Of a stretch of 64,000 bases of DNA, positions 54,218 to 64,000 are shown piece after piece. A program made the position numbers and the translations under genes. Positions within the stretch are counted from its first letter, which is position 1. Each line of letters starts with the position of its first letter. The DNA is from Epinephelus fuscoguttatus. Its lineage: Eukaryota; Chordata; Actinopteri; Perciformes; Serranidae. Below the pieces are notes generated by a model that saw only the letters and a program-made list of their open reading frames with translations, had not been told where the DNA came from and searched no databases. Location of the stretch: positions 24,535,603 through 24,599,602 of the forward strand of contig NC_064770.1 in the NCBI RefSeq assembly GCF_011397635.1, written 5' to 3'.

Positions 54218-55169
54218 GACCCTTTTAGAGCCGACGTCAAAATGACGTCCGTTTGTTAGCTGGAGGCTAAACACGACTCTCCACCGCTGGGCTGTAGGCT
54301 ACAAAGAAGTCTGTCATCTTGTTGTGTTACTGGGGGCCAGAATAGAAGGAGTCATGGCTCAAAACCGAAATTTTTATCATTTCCTGTCAACAAAAACAAA
54401 GGCAACTAGGGTTAAATGCATAAGACAAAAGGACTAAATGGAGTCGATCATCAAAATCATCATATCAGGTTAGGGAAAAAGTATTTAATGTTGTAGGGAT
54501 GAATAACGTTATGTGTATTTAGGGTTATCATGTCCACCTCATCAGGCGTTGAGGAGGTATTAAGAGGAATATTGGATTTCTCCCTAACACTAACTTTTTA
54601 GGGCATTAGCTAACGTTAGCTTCAATAGCAAAACGCACTGGAGGAAACTGTTCGAGGTGTTGTTCTCCTTTGTAGGATTGGCATAGTAATTAACCACAAA
54701 GCTTCCTGTGACATCATCCATATACTGAGTGAGAACGTACGGGTCGGCCAGTCTGGTCCCGTTGGTCAGTGTTTACTCATTAAAGTAACGCTCATGGTCT
54801 CGGAGAGTGAGTGACCTGACATGGTGCGTTCGTAAATTCAGTGTGACGCTCTACACAAATGTGGACCCTGTTGTTTGAAGAAACGGAGCGTTATATTTCT
54901 GTATGAATTCACAAACAATTAAGTCAATCACCGCTCTGCCGCTCCGAGGGTGTGGTGCTCTGAATAACAGCACAATAGATTCCGATAGCGCTCTGAATTT
55001 TACAAACTATTCCCAAATGCACCACTTGTATCATCTTCCTCCATTGTCTAAAACAAGCCAACAGAACATGCTAGCCAGCGCCAGCTAATGTCTGTGGAGA
55101 ATTGTTTTGCCTCCAGCTAAGCCCCGCCCACCAACAAACATCATACTGTTTACTAACAGAAAAAGGGTC
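54218..55169. mobile_element. Probable non-autonomous DNA transposon, 952 bp
   Basis: Left 'gacccttttagagccgacg' and right 'agaaaaagggtc' form inverted ends (GACCCTTTT). 'gttagctggaggc' near the left and 'gcctccagctaagc' near the right also pair, with a GC insertion on one side. No transposase. No clear target duplication. Confidence 0.45.
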
Positions 55170-56444
55170 TTTAAATTTTGCCTTTTAGACGTTTCAACGG
55201 TCAGGAGCTATTGGGATCATTCATCAGTTATTTGGATTCCATGAAATCGATGCTCTGCAGGCAACCACTGGAATCTGATTCTAGTAATATCAGTGTAGCC
55301 TAATCTTTAAGCATTTAAGCAAACAAACATGAGAGGAGGTATCAATCTTCTCATCTAACTCTCAACATAAAAGCAAAAAGGCTCTCCTCAAACTGTCACG
55401 CTATTACTTAAAAAACCCGTCACTCAGTCTTAAAAAAAACAAGTTTTAATTCCTGGCAAAACAATCAAATCATTTCTAGCAGGGTCAACACAAAGGGTAC
55501 AACGGTTTATCCCAAGTGTAAAACCTCTGGGGTGCTCAAAACTACAGTGGTGATAAACACCATCAGTTGTCTTAGAAAGTAAGGTGTTACTGTGAAGGAA
55601 AATGTTTACTGTGCAAATTAAAAGCCTCAAAATAACTGACTTAATCAGACCACTTAGCCCTGACAATACTATTCTAAAAATAGCTTTCAAGGCCACTTAA
55701 CAGCATTAAACAGATGCAGCCTGGGAACACAGATAGCCTTTCCACTGATGCATCCCGGGTGGCTGCCCTTGAAGTAGGTTTGTCTTTTTTTTCTTTCAGA
55801 TTTAATGAAGTGGGAGAAGAAGGACATTTGGGTCACATCCTGCACAAGTGGCATGTTGATTTTAAGATTAATAGGATATGGAGAGTTCGTCTGATTAAAT
55901 TATCTGCGCTGTTTTGTCCATCATCGCAGCTGCTGATTGGATTCACACTTCACATCCCCTTAAATAAGCACAATTAATCATAAAGACTGCGTCAGAGCCA
56001 CACACCCATTTTTTTCCTCTTTTTATTCAGTGATAAATAATTTCCTATGATCATAGGCTTTATGTGAAGACATCCGATCAAGGCAAGAGACAAATTAGAG
56101 GGCACACATTGCCACCATTAGAAAATAATAGCAGAAACAAAAACAATGAGGTAAGAAGTTCTCTTTTTTTATACATTTGTGGTGCTTCTATTTCTGTTAC
56201 CTATACTGTTGAATGCACAGTGCTTCCTAATACAGAAATCCTGCCTTTTGTGTGTCTGTACATTATTAAACAAAAACAGGTCATGGCACAATACTGAACC
56301 AACCAGGACAGGGAGGGCACTGCAGAGTGGAGAGTTAGCAGTATACATCGTCAGACTGAGAGGGAGAAAAGCTGAGCAGGAAACAGAAATACAAAACAAA
56401 AAAAAAAACTATAAGACTTCGCGACTGAGCTCTGTGATTGAGTC

Positions 56445-56491
<47 letters not shown>

Positions 56492-57688
56492 GCACGCACT
56501 TTGCAGAGAAGATCTGTGTGTCAGTAGGTCGTATGCTCCCCACATTGTTACACGTAAACATGTAAAGTAGAAGCTTATATGTGGGTTATTTTTTCATACA
56601 TGTGGAAGACGATAAAAATAAAATTAATCTGCAACAATTTTGATAATGGATTGTAAATCTGTGGGATATAATTTGGTTCAGGGAAGGCTGTGTTAAGGTC
56701 CCAGTAAAATAAACCCAACTCATTTCTGAGATGGAAGAGGTTTGACTCATTATTTTGAATAATGAGTTTGAAAAATAAGGTGAACAAATACAGAATTTGG
56801 TGCTTTGTATAGACCGGAGGCTTTTAATCTGTGAATAAACGGCCATGAATCAGCTTAGAAATCATCAGAAAACTCCAGCGACTCTCTTTTCAGCTCCAGA
56901 ACTTGCCTGAGAATAATCATGTTTTCAGTTTTCTTCTGTATTAAAGTAATCCAGTGATAGTTGTCTGTATATCTACAAGGACATTGCAAAAAAGAATATC
57001 TAATTTGGCATACTTTTAATGGTGCCAATTTCAAATATAGCCTTTCAACACACACAGCATAACTCACTGCCTCCTTCTTCCTGTTTACATCCCTTCAGTT
57101 CTCCATATTATGGGATCTGTAGTTCTAAAACTTAAAAGTCTCAGTGAAACAGAAGTTAGAGCGTCTCTATGTTCTGTACTGTGACGTATTTCTCAGTGAA
57201 ACAGAATATTTCATCAGTGTACAGTTACAAGGGGGATTTAAATCAAATCCACATCATATTTTGATTTACAGGAAGAAAACATGATTGGATTTTGACGTAA
57301 GAAGAAGAAGAAATTGAGTTTTATAGATAGTTGCACAAAATGTCTGGCGATGATATCTAAAAGGGTGAAAAGGGCTTCTTTTTTTTTTATCTCATCATGA
57401 GATCAGAGCATGATTATGCCCAAACCAAAATTAACCTTGGACACAACCTTGATGGAGGCAAGTTAGCTGAAAAGTTTTGTTGAGCCGAGTAAAGCATGGT
57501 TTTAAGGGTCACACTGATCTGCACCTCGCTGTGTCTGGGTGTTCTAAGTTAAAAGCTGGCCTTGTAACAAAATAAGCAATTTGAAGACATCACCTTTGGC
57601 TCTATGAACATCTAATAGGCGAATTTTCACTATTTTCAACAATGAAAAGCCCCAGTATATGGATTTACACTGAGACAGTGGTGACTGT

Positions 57689-57690
<2 letters not shown>
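55170..57690. other. Intergenic, no gene recognised
   Basis: Contains an (AC)n/(GCAC)n tract at 56446-56499. Otherwise nothing recognised. Confidence 0.35.
56446..56499. repeat. (AC)n with (GCAC)n end
   Basis: About 42 bp of AC followed by 'gcacgcacgcac'. Confidence 0.95.

Positions 57691-57736
<46 letters not shown>
57691..57736. repeat. (TG)n microsatellite, ~46 bp
   Basis: Uninterrupted TG run. Confidence 0.95.
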
Positions 57737-57738
<2 letters not shown>

Positions 57739-57863
57739 CACATTCACTCGAGAGCAACACACTGAGGCGCAGCCCCAAGCATGGACCTGACCTGCAGTCC
57801 CTGTGCCTCCACTGTTGTACAAAACAAAAATTGCTCCTGGCTCGCTCACTTCCGATCCGACAT

Positions 57864-58270
57864 TAAAGGAGAATACCACCAATTTTCAGCATTCACATAT
57901 GTTATTTTTACACCTTAATGTGACCTCAACTTCTATTTATAAAAAGTCAGTACTGTCTGCTATAATTACAGATATATGAGTTCATCACAACTCCTCGAAA
58001 ATATAACACCACAGTGATGTAACACCTTTGAAAAATACTTTGAAAAGGCCACTATGTTTGTGGCTGTACTTAACCGAGCTATTACTACAAATACAGGAGG
58101 TGTGTTTATGTTCAGATGATTATTCTCTAAATTCACAGTCTTCTAGTTATTGGCAAAAGATGTGTATCAGTGTCATGGGTTTAGCTTAGCAAAGTAGCTC
58201 ACTAATACTCTGTTGCTGTCCATATAAATAACATAATGCAACTTCTTACATTGAGTGGCATTCTCCTTTA
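57864..58270. mobile_element. MITE, 407 bp, ends TAAAGGAGAAT(A/G)CCAC
   Basis: Left TAAAGGAGAATACCAC and right GTGGCATTCTCCTTTA are inverted with one mismatch in 16. No coding sequence. Typical short fish MITE. Confidence 0.8.
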
Positions 58271-59167
58271 TGGTACTTGACCTCCTGTTCTGCTGCACAG
58301 GGAAGTCGCCCCTCACTGCTACCTGCACCTGAGCTGCAGCTGGTTGGAGACAGCACACCTGCACCTTCCTCTCGTCCACAGCAGCCCGTGAGCTGGCCCA
58401 GACAGCTGTGCTCACAGCTGCTCTCCCCAGCCACACACCTGGGGCCTCGTGAAGTGACAGGCAAGAATAAACCCTGCTCTAAAGCCAAGCTGGCAGAAAA
58501 CCACCCAGTTCCCCTCAAGGATTCAGTTCAGTGAACCTCAATTACACTCAAGCTACTTCAGTGGAAAGGCGTTGGTGGGTGGGGAGGCATGGTGGGGGTG
58601 GGAGGAGAAAATAACAATAAAAAAAAAAAAAAACACAAAATGTACAACAACAGAATAACACACAACTGAAATAGCTAAGAGAAGCCGAAAATAGCAACAG
58701 GAGCAGTCGTGTCGGCACAGATGTGTGCCGAGGGCGGTGCAGCGGGCGGCCGGGGGTCAAGTTGAGGAGTGGCTGCAGTGGTCCTCAAGAAATGTGCGCC
58801 AGCATTGTGGCCGCAGTTGCCATGACAGCAGCACATTAAGCACCCTTTTACAAAGGAACAACAACAGAGACAGCCGTATTTTAAATCAACAGTGGCAGGG
58901 TGCTGCGACAGCCTCGGCTGCCCTCTCTCCCTCTCACCCCCGCTTGTGCCCCGTGTCCCTCCTCTTAGTGTTTTGTTCGTTTTCATTTTTTAGTCGTTAG
59001 GTACTCCGTGGTGCTGCGGTCCCTTGACACATAATCAAAGACTCCCCTGTTTCAGGCTTCGGGCCAGAGTTTGTTGTTTTTGATTTTCAGTCACTGTGTG
59101 TTTTTGTAAATCCCATGAAATTTTCAGAGCCTCTTATGTCAGTCCAGAGGCGGGCACGGTCGAGTCC
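58271..59167 (-). other. Probable mosmo 3' UTR and downstream flank
   Basis: Directly downstream of the mosmo stop on the minus strand. Open frames here do not match any family. A clear AATAAA on the minus strand was not found within this span, so the 3' end of the transcript is not placed. A poly(A)/poly(T) tract lies at about 58620-58634. Confidence 0.4.
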
Positions 59168-59352
59168 TCAGCCTGGGAGGCAAACTTTGCCTGCAAACAA
59201 AAGTCCCACTATGGTGAAGAAGATGGAGAGGACAAAGAGCACGTACGAGGAGCCGACCACTGTGTTGTTGGGCAGCTTGTACGGCTGGCCTCCCACCTCG
59301 TTGATATAGAAGCCTATGGGGAAGATGAGCGCCGCCATGCAGAAGAGGATCA
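59168..59352 (-). CDS. mosmo: MOSMO (modulator of smoothened), last coding exon
   Basis: The exon starts after an acceptor (CCTTCCTTCCAG, ending at 59353) and its first full codon completes a split Met codon (A|TG). It encodes ILFCMAALIFPIGFYINEVG, then QPYKLPNNTVVGSSYVLFVL, then FAGKVCLPG and a stop at 59168-59170. This agrees with the C-terminus of vertebrate MOSMO (C16orf52/ATTHOG), a small four-pass membrane protein. Two hydrophobic segments, around ILFCMAALIFPIGFYI and SYVLFVLSIFFTIVGLLFAG, would be the last two membrane spans. In vertebrates MOSMO damps Hedgehog signalling by lowering surface and ciliary Smoothened, with MEGF8 and MGRN1. The earlier exons (the first two spans) are right of the window. 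Confidence 0.95.
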
Positions 59353-60559
59353 CTGGAAGGAAGGAGTAAGAGAGAAGGAGTTAGTTTACTGTGCACTTAT
59401 ATAACATATAATATGATTCTGTACAGACACCCAGTTATACTCACTAGTTTAGTGAGTACTAAAGTAGGTGTAATTCATGTCTGGAGTCATTTGACTGGCA
59501 CTTACAGGGTTTAAGAAATAAAAGATGGGACGCAAAAGGTCTCAGTCTGTCTTTTAGTTTTTGTTCTCCACACTAGATGCAGAAAATTAAGCATGAACTC
59601 ACTCAACTTGAGCAGGAAGCATAGGCTGTGCAAATTGAATTCAATTTTAGTAAGTTCATTAGCAATGTACAATAGTGCCTTTCAAATGGCTTTGAAGGGG
59701 CAATTACACAAAGCAGACTCATAGTACGCACCACGATCATGTCTTTTTTTGGGAAGATGTGAAAGAGACTTTCAGTCAAACGCACTCTGACAGTAACTGC
59801 TTCATTTAAACAAAGGTTATGTTATAGAATACACAATGTTCTGACAAACATACAGCAACAAAATATCAAGCAACAAATCTGTGAGGCTCAGCCAAACCAA
59901 CATTTGGCAGTAAATCTTTTTTTTTTTTTTTTTGCTCTCCCAGACTGCAGAGATGATGGACTGATTGCTCATTTCACAACAATGTCTTCATTAAAAAAGG
60001 AGACAAAGAGAGCAGGTGCACAAATCACTGTGGATGCTTTAATTTCGTGACACATCTCAACATTCAGTTTATAATTACCATGGCAGCAATTACAGAAACT
60101 CAACATTTGACACCATGATCATTGTATCAGTGCTTTAGCTCGAACTTTCCACAAGCGCTGGCAGATGTAATTGTCCTGTATAAAGACTTCTGTTCCAGAT
60201 GAAGACACCTCATTCAAAATCCCACTGACATTTGTCACCACTTTAGGAACTAAAAATACAGCCTTAAACAGAGCCTGTCACGCAACAGTACGTCATGAGG
60301 ATCGCTTCTTTTGTCTGAGTAAGGACACTAGTTTTTTAAAAAACAATCTAATATCACTGTTTGTCATATTTCTATCTTTTAGCAGCTTTTAAAAGACAAC
60401 ATTTCCCAAAAGCCCTTGACCTTCACAGGCTGATTGTCTTGTGTCCATGGGCGAGTCAAGGTATAAGTTCAGACATGCCTGTGATTTGCAGCAGAGAAAA
60501 GAGGAGCAAACACTGTAAAAGTGTTAAGACAGCAGAGATTAAAGCTGACCGCCCTGTAG

Positions 60560-61440
60560 TTCAATGCCTCCATGAAAAAAGTCAAATTGCAGTTATAGTT
60601 TACATCGATGTGTGTGAAAACATGGATGCCTCACACACATCTTCCCCCCACGAGCACAGAAGATCTACAATCAGTACAGTTTCAAGGTGGGCACCAAAGA
60701 TTAGTGTCACCAATTCAGTATCTGACTAAGGTCCATGTTTATACGACAACGATTTCAACCAAAAACGATAAACTTCAGTTGCGTTTTGGCTGATCTTTTA
60801 TAGCGGCGTTTTGGATGCCTGAAAACACGTATTAAAAACAGGTCCCAGAGTGCAATGGACGGAACGGAACTTTTTTCAAAATGAAAATGAGAAACAATTC
60901 CGTTTTCAGCGGATCGTTTTCATGTAAACATGGCCTAAATGTAACCTCTTCTGTTCTTGAGTTGTGACGTCAAATAATGGCCAGAAAATTGTTCTTGCAG
61001 AATATTATAATGCCACAGTGAAGGTGACCTTTGACCTTTTGAAAATAAAACGTCATCACTTCATCATTTTATCCTATCAAACATTTGTGTAAAATCTTGA
61101 CATAATCAGTGCATGAATTGCTGAATTATGGCCAAAAACATGTTTTGTGAAGTCATAATGACCTTGACCTTCGACCACCAAATTCAAAATCAGCTCACTC
61201 TTCAGTCTGAGTGGACGTTTGTGCCAAATTTGAAGAAATTCCCATAAAGTGTTCTTGAGGTATCGTGTTTCTGAGAATGAGACAGAGGCAATGTCACAGT
61301 GACCTTGATTTTTGACCAAAAAATCTAATTAGTTCATTGTTGAATGAAAGTGGATGTTTGTGCCAAAATTTAAAGACACTCCCTCAAGGCGTTCTTGAAA
61401 TATCACGTTCATAAGAATGGGACTGACAACCCAGCTATCG
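60560..61440 (+). repeat. TGACCTT-rich dispersed repeat, copy 2
   Basis: Shares with 53400-54060 the opening 'catggatgcctcacacacat', 'caccaattcagtatctgac', then 'tgacgtcaaataatggccag' and the tandem unit 'gaccaccaaattcaaaatca', 'gtggacgtttgtgccaaatt'. A perfect DR1 (TGACCTTTGACCT, 61025-61037) and an ERE-like TGTCACAGTGACCT (61292-61305) lie in it. It sits in the mosmo intron. Confidence 0.85.
61025..61037. promoter_or_regulatory. Perfect DR1 nuclear-receptor motif inside the intronic repeat
   Basis: TGACCT-T-TGACCT, reverse AGGTCA-A-AGGTCA. Confidence 0.5.
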
Positions 61441-64000
61441 TCGGTGCAGAGGCATGAAAAAATAAAAGCAATGACTTTAGCAGAGAGCTTTGGGAGGATG
61501 TGTGAGGTAGGAGTTGATTAGAGGGCGTTAAAATTCTTCTTTTAAATATAAATGTAATGACCCAGATAAGTCCCAACCACTCGACAGTGTCAGCATTGGC
61601 CTGACAAGATTCAGAGCTGATTTTAAACAGCAGATGGTGTGTTGGTCATTTTCAACCCATGAAATTATGATTTTTATAAATTTGGTAAGAAATTTACAGT
61701 CGTATCATTTAGTTTAAAGCTCAAAAATCACATGCAGTACCTCTTTAATAATGTTAAAGTTACCCGTTTACCTCTACTGTCAACAAACAGAAAAAAGGAG
61801 ACATCAAATAAGCACAGTGTTCAAGTATGAACCTGTAAACCCACCACAACCACACACACATTTTAAAGACAGGGCCACACACATGCACACCGCAGATGTA
61901 CTTATAATTCTAAAAATGATAACATTCACTTTTTACATGTTCTGTTTGCCATCCTGTTGGGTCGTTTCCTTAATCCCACCTTTAAATTACAATATTTCTG
62001 ATATAACTCAAAGGCAGCCAAATGTTTTGGCAAATCTCTACAAAGCATCCCTCAGGTAGATGATTTATTTTCAGCTTTGAAGTTAGTAAAGTCAATCTTT
62101 TGTGTTGCTTTGGGCAAATATTTGTGGGTAAAACCATACTGAGCTCACCACAAATATACAGTATTTTCAGACACCACTTGAATGCAGCATTAGTTTCAGT
62201 AAATGTTTCTCCAAGAAGCATAAATAAGCTCTCCATAACAACCTTAGGCTGATTAACAATGTTTAAGGCTTCTCTACGTGCTTAAAGGTGCAAATCAGAT
62301 TTCAGGCTTTCTAAACAGCCACATCCTGCTCTGTTTACTCGCAAGTTAGTAAAATCCTAAAGTAGCATTTCCTGAATTAAACAAAGGACAAACATTAGGG
62401 GCTGTAGAGGAAGCCACACAGTATGCTGATGTTGTAGTTTTTTACGGCTGCCACTAGATGTTACATAACAGCTTTGATTTCTTGAAATAAACTTTACGAC
62501 ATGAGTCAGACACATCATACACAAACTTACACTGCATCTAGGTTGTGTTTCTTTGAACTGTGGCCGAGTGAAACGGATTAGAAAAGCTGAAGGAAGCAAC
62601 AACCTTTCATCCAAAACCTTCCACTTTCAAGTTTTCCCCTTTTAGATTAGTTTATAAAACGAATTACAGAGACTTTTTGTCTACTCTGGTGTGATCAAAC
62701 AGCTTTCTATTTCGGATTTCTTAAACCTGCAGTGGTGAACTTTTGTCTCCCTCCTTTGGCAGTGAGAGTAATTACACAAATTAATAATAAGGTCAATGTA
62801 TAATTAATTATACACTGTCAGAGCATGCTTAGGACATGGGCTATGCCTGCAAGAGAGCTCACCGTGACCCCCCCTGCCCCCAGGAGCACTCTCTTCAAGT
62901 CAATTACTTTCTTTTTTTGCCTTTCGTCCATCCTGTGAATGCTAAGTTTCTTTTTTATCCAAAGTGTAAGTACCAGTATCAAGAAACTTTGCCATACAAT
63001 GCTTCATCAGCATTGTGAACTTGTCTAAGAAGAGCTTAAATGTAATAGACATCTATTTATGTATACAAGTCCCTCACTTCAGCTTAAACTCAAATATATA
63101 CAGAGAACTGGGTTTTCATAATCAGGGTATAGGGTTAGAAAACAGAGTCCTCCTCTCAATTCAGCACTGCACTCCTATAACATGTCAGATTCACAATGGA
63201 CAGACGATAAGAATCAATGGAGCAGGCTAATATAGCCTCGAGCTGCTTAAGCTGGCTTCTTTCTGACTCTACACCTCCAGATTTATTTTTCAAACTTTTA
63301 ATCGTCAAGCCAAACCGATGCTGACTCAAGCGACATCCCTTGCAGCAATTTACCAGACTTCAGGCAGCTCCGTCTGGAGTCACACCTATGAAGCAGTGCT
63401 CCCCAGGACCCGCAAACAAACTCTGATGTGTAAAATCAGTGGAGTTCCCCTTTAGCCACATTTATAATTGGCTTTTTACAAGCACGCATGTGCGTGACCA
63501 AAGGAAAATAACTCCCCTAAAAAACAGTGAGCATGCTGTGATGATGAGCACAACATGTTCACAGCTGTGGAGCGAAGCAGAGGCGGAGTCAGTACCAAGT
63601 CTTATCGTACTGTCCAGGAAGTAGGGATCTGTGATTGGATAACAAAGTTGTCACTTATTAGGATGGCTCCTTTTCTCTTCTGTGTCCTTTGAAGATGTTT
63701 TTGCTGAAGCTTTGGGTCCAGCTCTGAGTCCATTTATGTCGACCACAGTGACGTTAAACAACTGTGAGACTCTGGTGAATCAAAGATCAATAGCTGTGCA
63801 GAATTTGTGGAACAGCTTCAGGTATTAAAAATAACTCTTATTGTTGCATTCAAAGCGCACAGTCGGATGTTTTCGACCAGCATTCTTTCCTGGACTGATT
63901 GTCTGTTGTAGCATGGTGGGGGTGGGGTTGCAGTGTGTACAGTACAGTGTGTAATCCATTTGGTGACAGCACAGGAAGCCATTTTTAGCCATCACCTTTT

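Larger units (their letters stand above)
59353..64000 (-). other. mosmo: mosmo intron upstream of last exon (partial)
   Basis: No exon matching the preceding part of MOSMO is seen on the minus strand up to the right edge, so the intron exceeds 4.6 kb. It contains the repeat at 60560-61440, a poly(T) run at about 59920-59935 and generic AT-rich DNA. Confidence 0.75.

Noticed and set aside
59096..59404. Plus-strand ORF across the mosmo exon.
   Set aside because: Antisense shadow; the minus frame matches MOSMO.

Overview
This window reads as nuclear genomic DNA of a bony fish, probably a percomorph teleost. It has two vertebrate-type spliced exons, long (AC)n/(TG)n microsatellites, Tc1-type transposons, L2-like LINE fragments, a tRNA-derived SINE, MITEs and a fish-type endogenous retrovirus. 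Coding DNA is a very small fraction of the window.

The two firmly supported host genes sit at the ends and are both on the minus strand. At 1064-1501 is the first coding exon of an SDR42E-family short-chain dehydrogenase, most likely sdr42e2; its remaining exons lie off the left edge. At 59168-59352 is the last coding exon of mosmo (modulator of smoothened); its earlier exons lie off the right edge. In human 16p12.2 MOSMO and SDR42E2 are also close and co-directional, with VWA3A between them. Here I see no recognisable vwa3a exons in the ~57.7 kb between the two genes. Only three unassigned exon-like pieces appear (3343-3479 +, 38150-38262 -, 46386-46514 +).

The largest feature is a decayed provirus at 4470-16559 (+), flanked by the 4-bp repeat GCCT. 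Its order is truncated 5' LTR, decayed leader/gag, zinc-knuckle gag, amber stop, protease, reverse transcriptase (with a deletion), connection/RNase H, integrase, env with a CX6CC transmembrane subunit, two unusual post-env ORFs, tripled polypurine tracts and a full 3' LTR. A dispersed fish repeat interrupts gag. A complete, apparently intact Tc1-family element (12643-14271, acidic-triad spacing DD38E, 270-bp terminal inverted repeats) interrupts the env tail. A second, older Tc1 element (17442-19069, -) carries one in-frame nonsense codon, and a third remnant lies at 3770-4290.

From 19 to 58 kb the window is intergenic and repeat-rich: LINE fragments, MITEs with recognisable inverted termini, a SINE with a perfect 13-bp target duplication, three copies of one ~600-bp dispersed repeat (one with a nested LINE tail), a ~700-bp minisatellite, a ~510-bp pentanucleotide array abutting a LINE 3' end, and two paralogous blocks (53.4-54.06 and 60.56-61.44 kb) that carry nuclear-receptor-type sites, including a perfect 15-bp palindromic estrogen-response-element consensus. 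No tRNA, rRNA, CRISPR or bacterial-type feature was seen.
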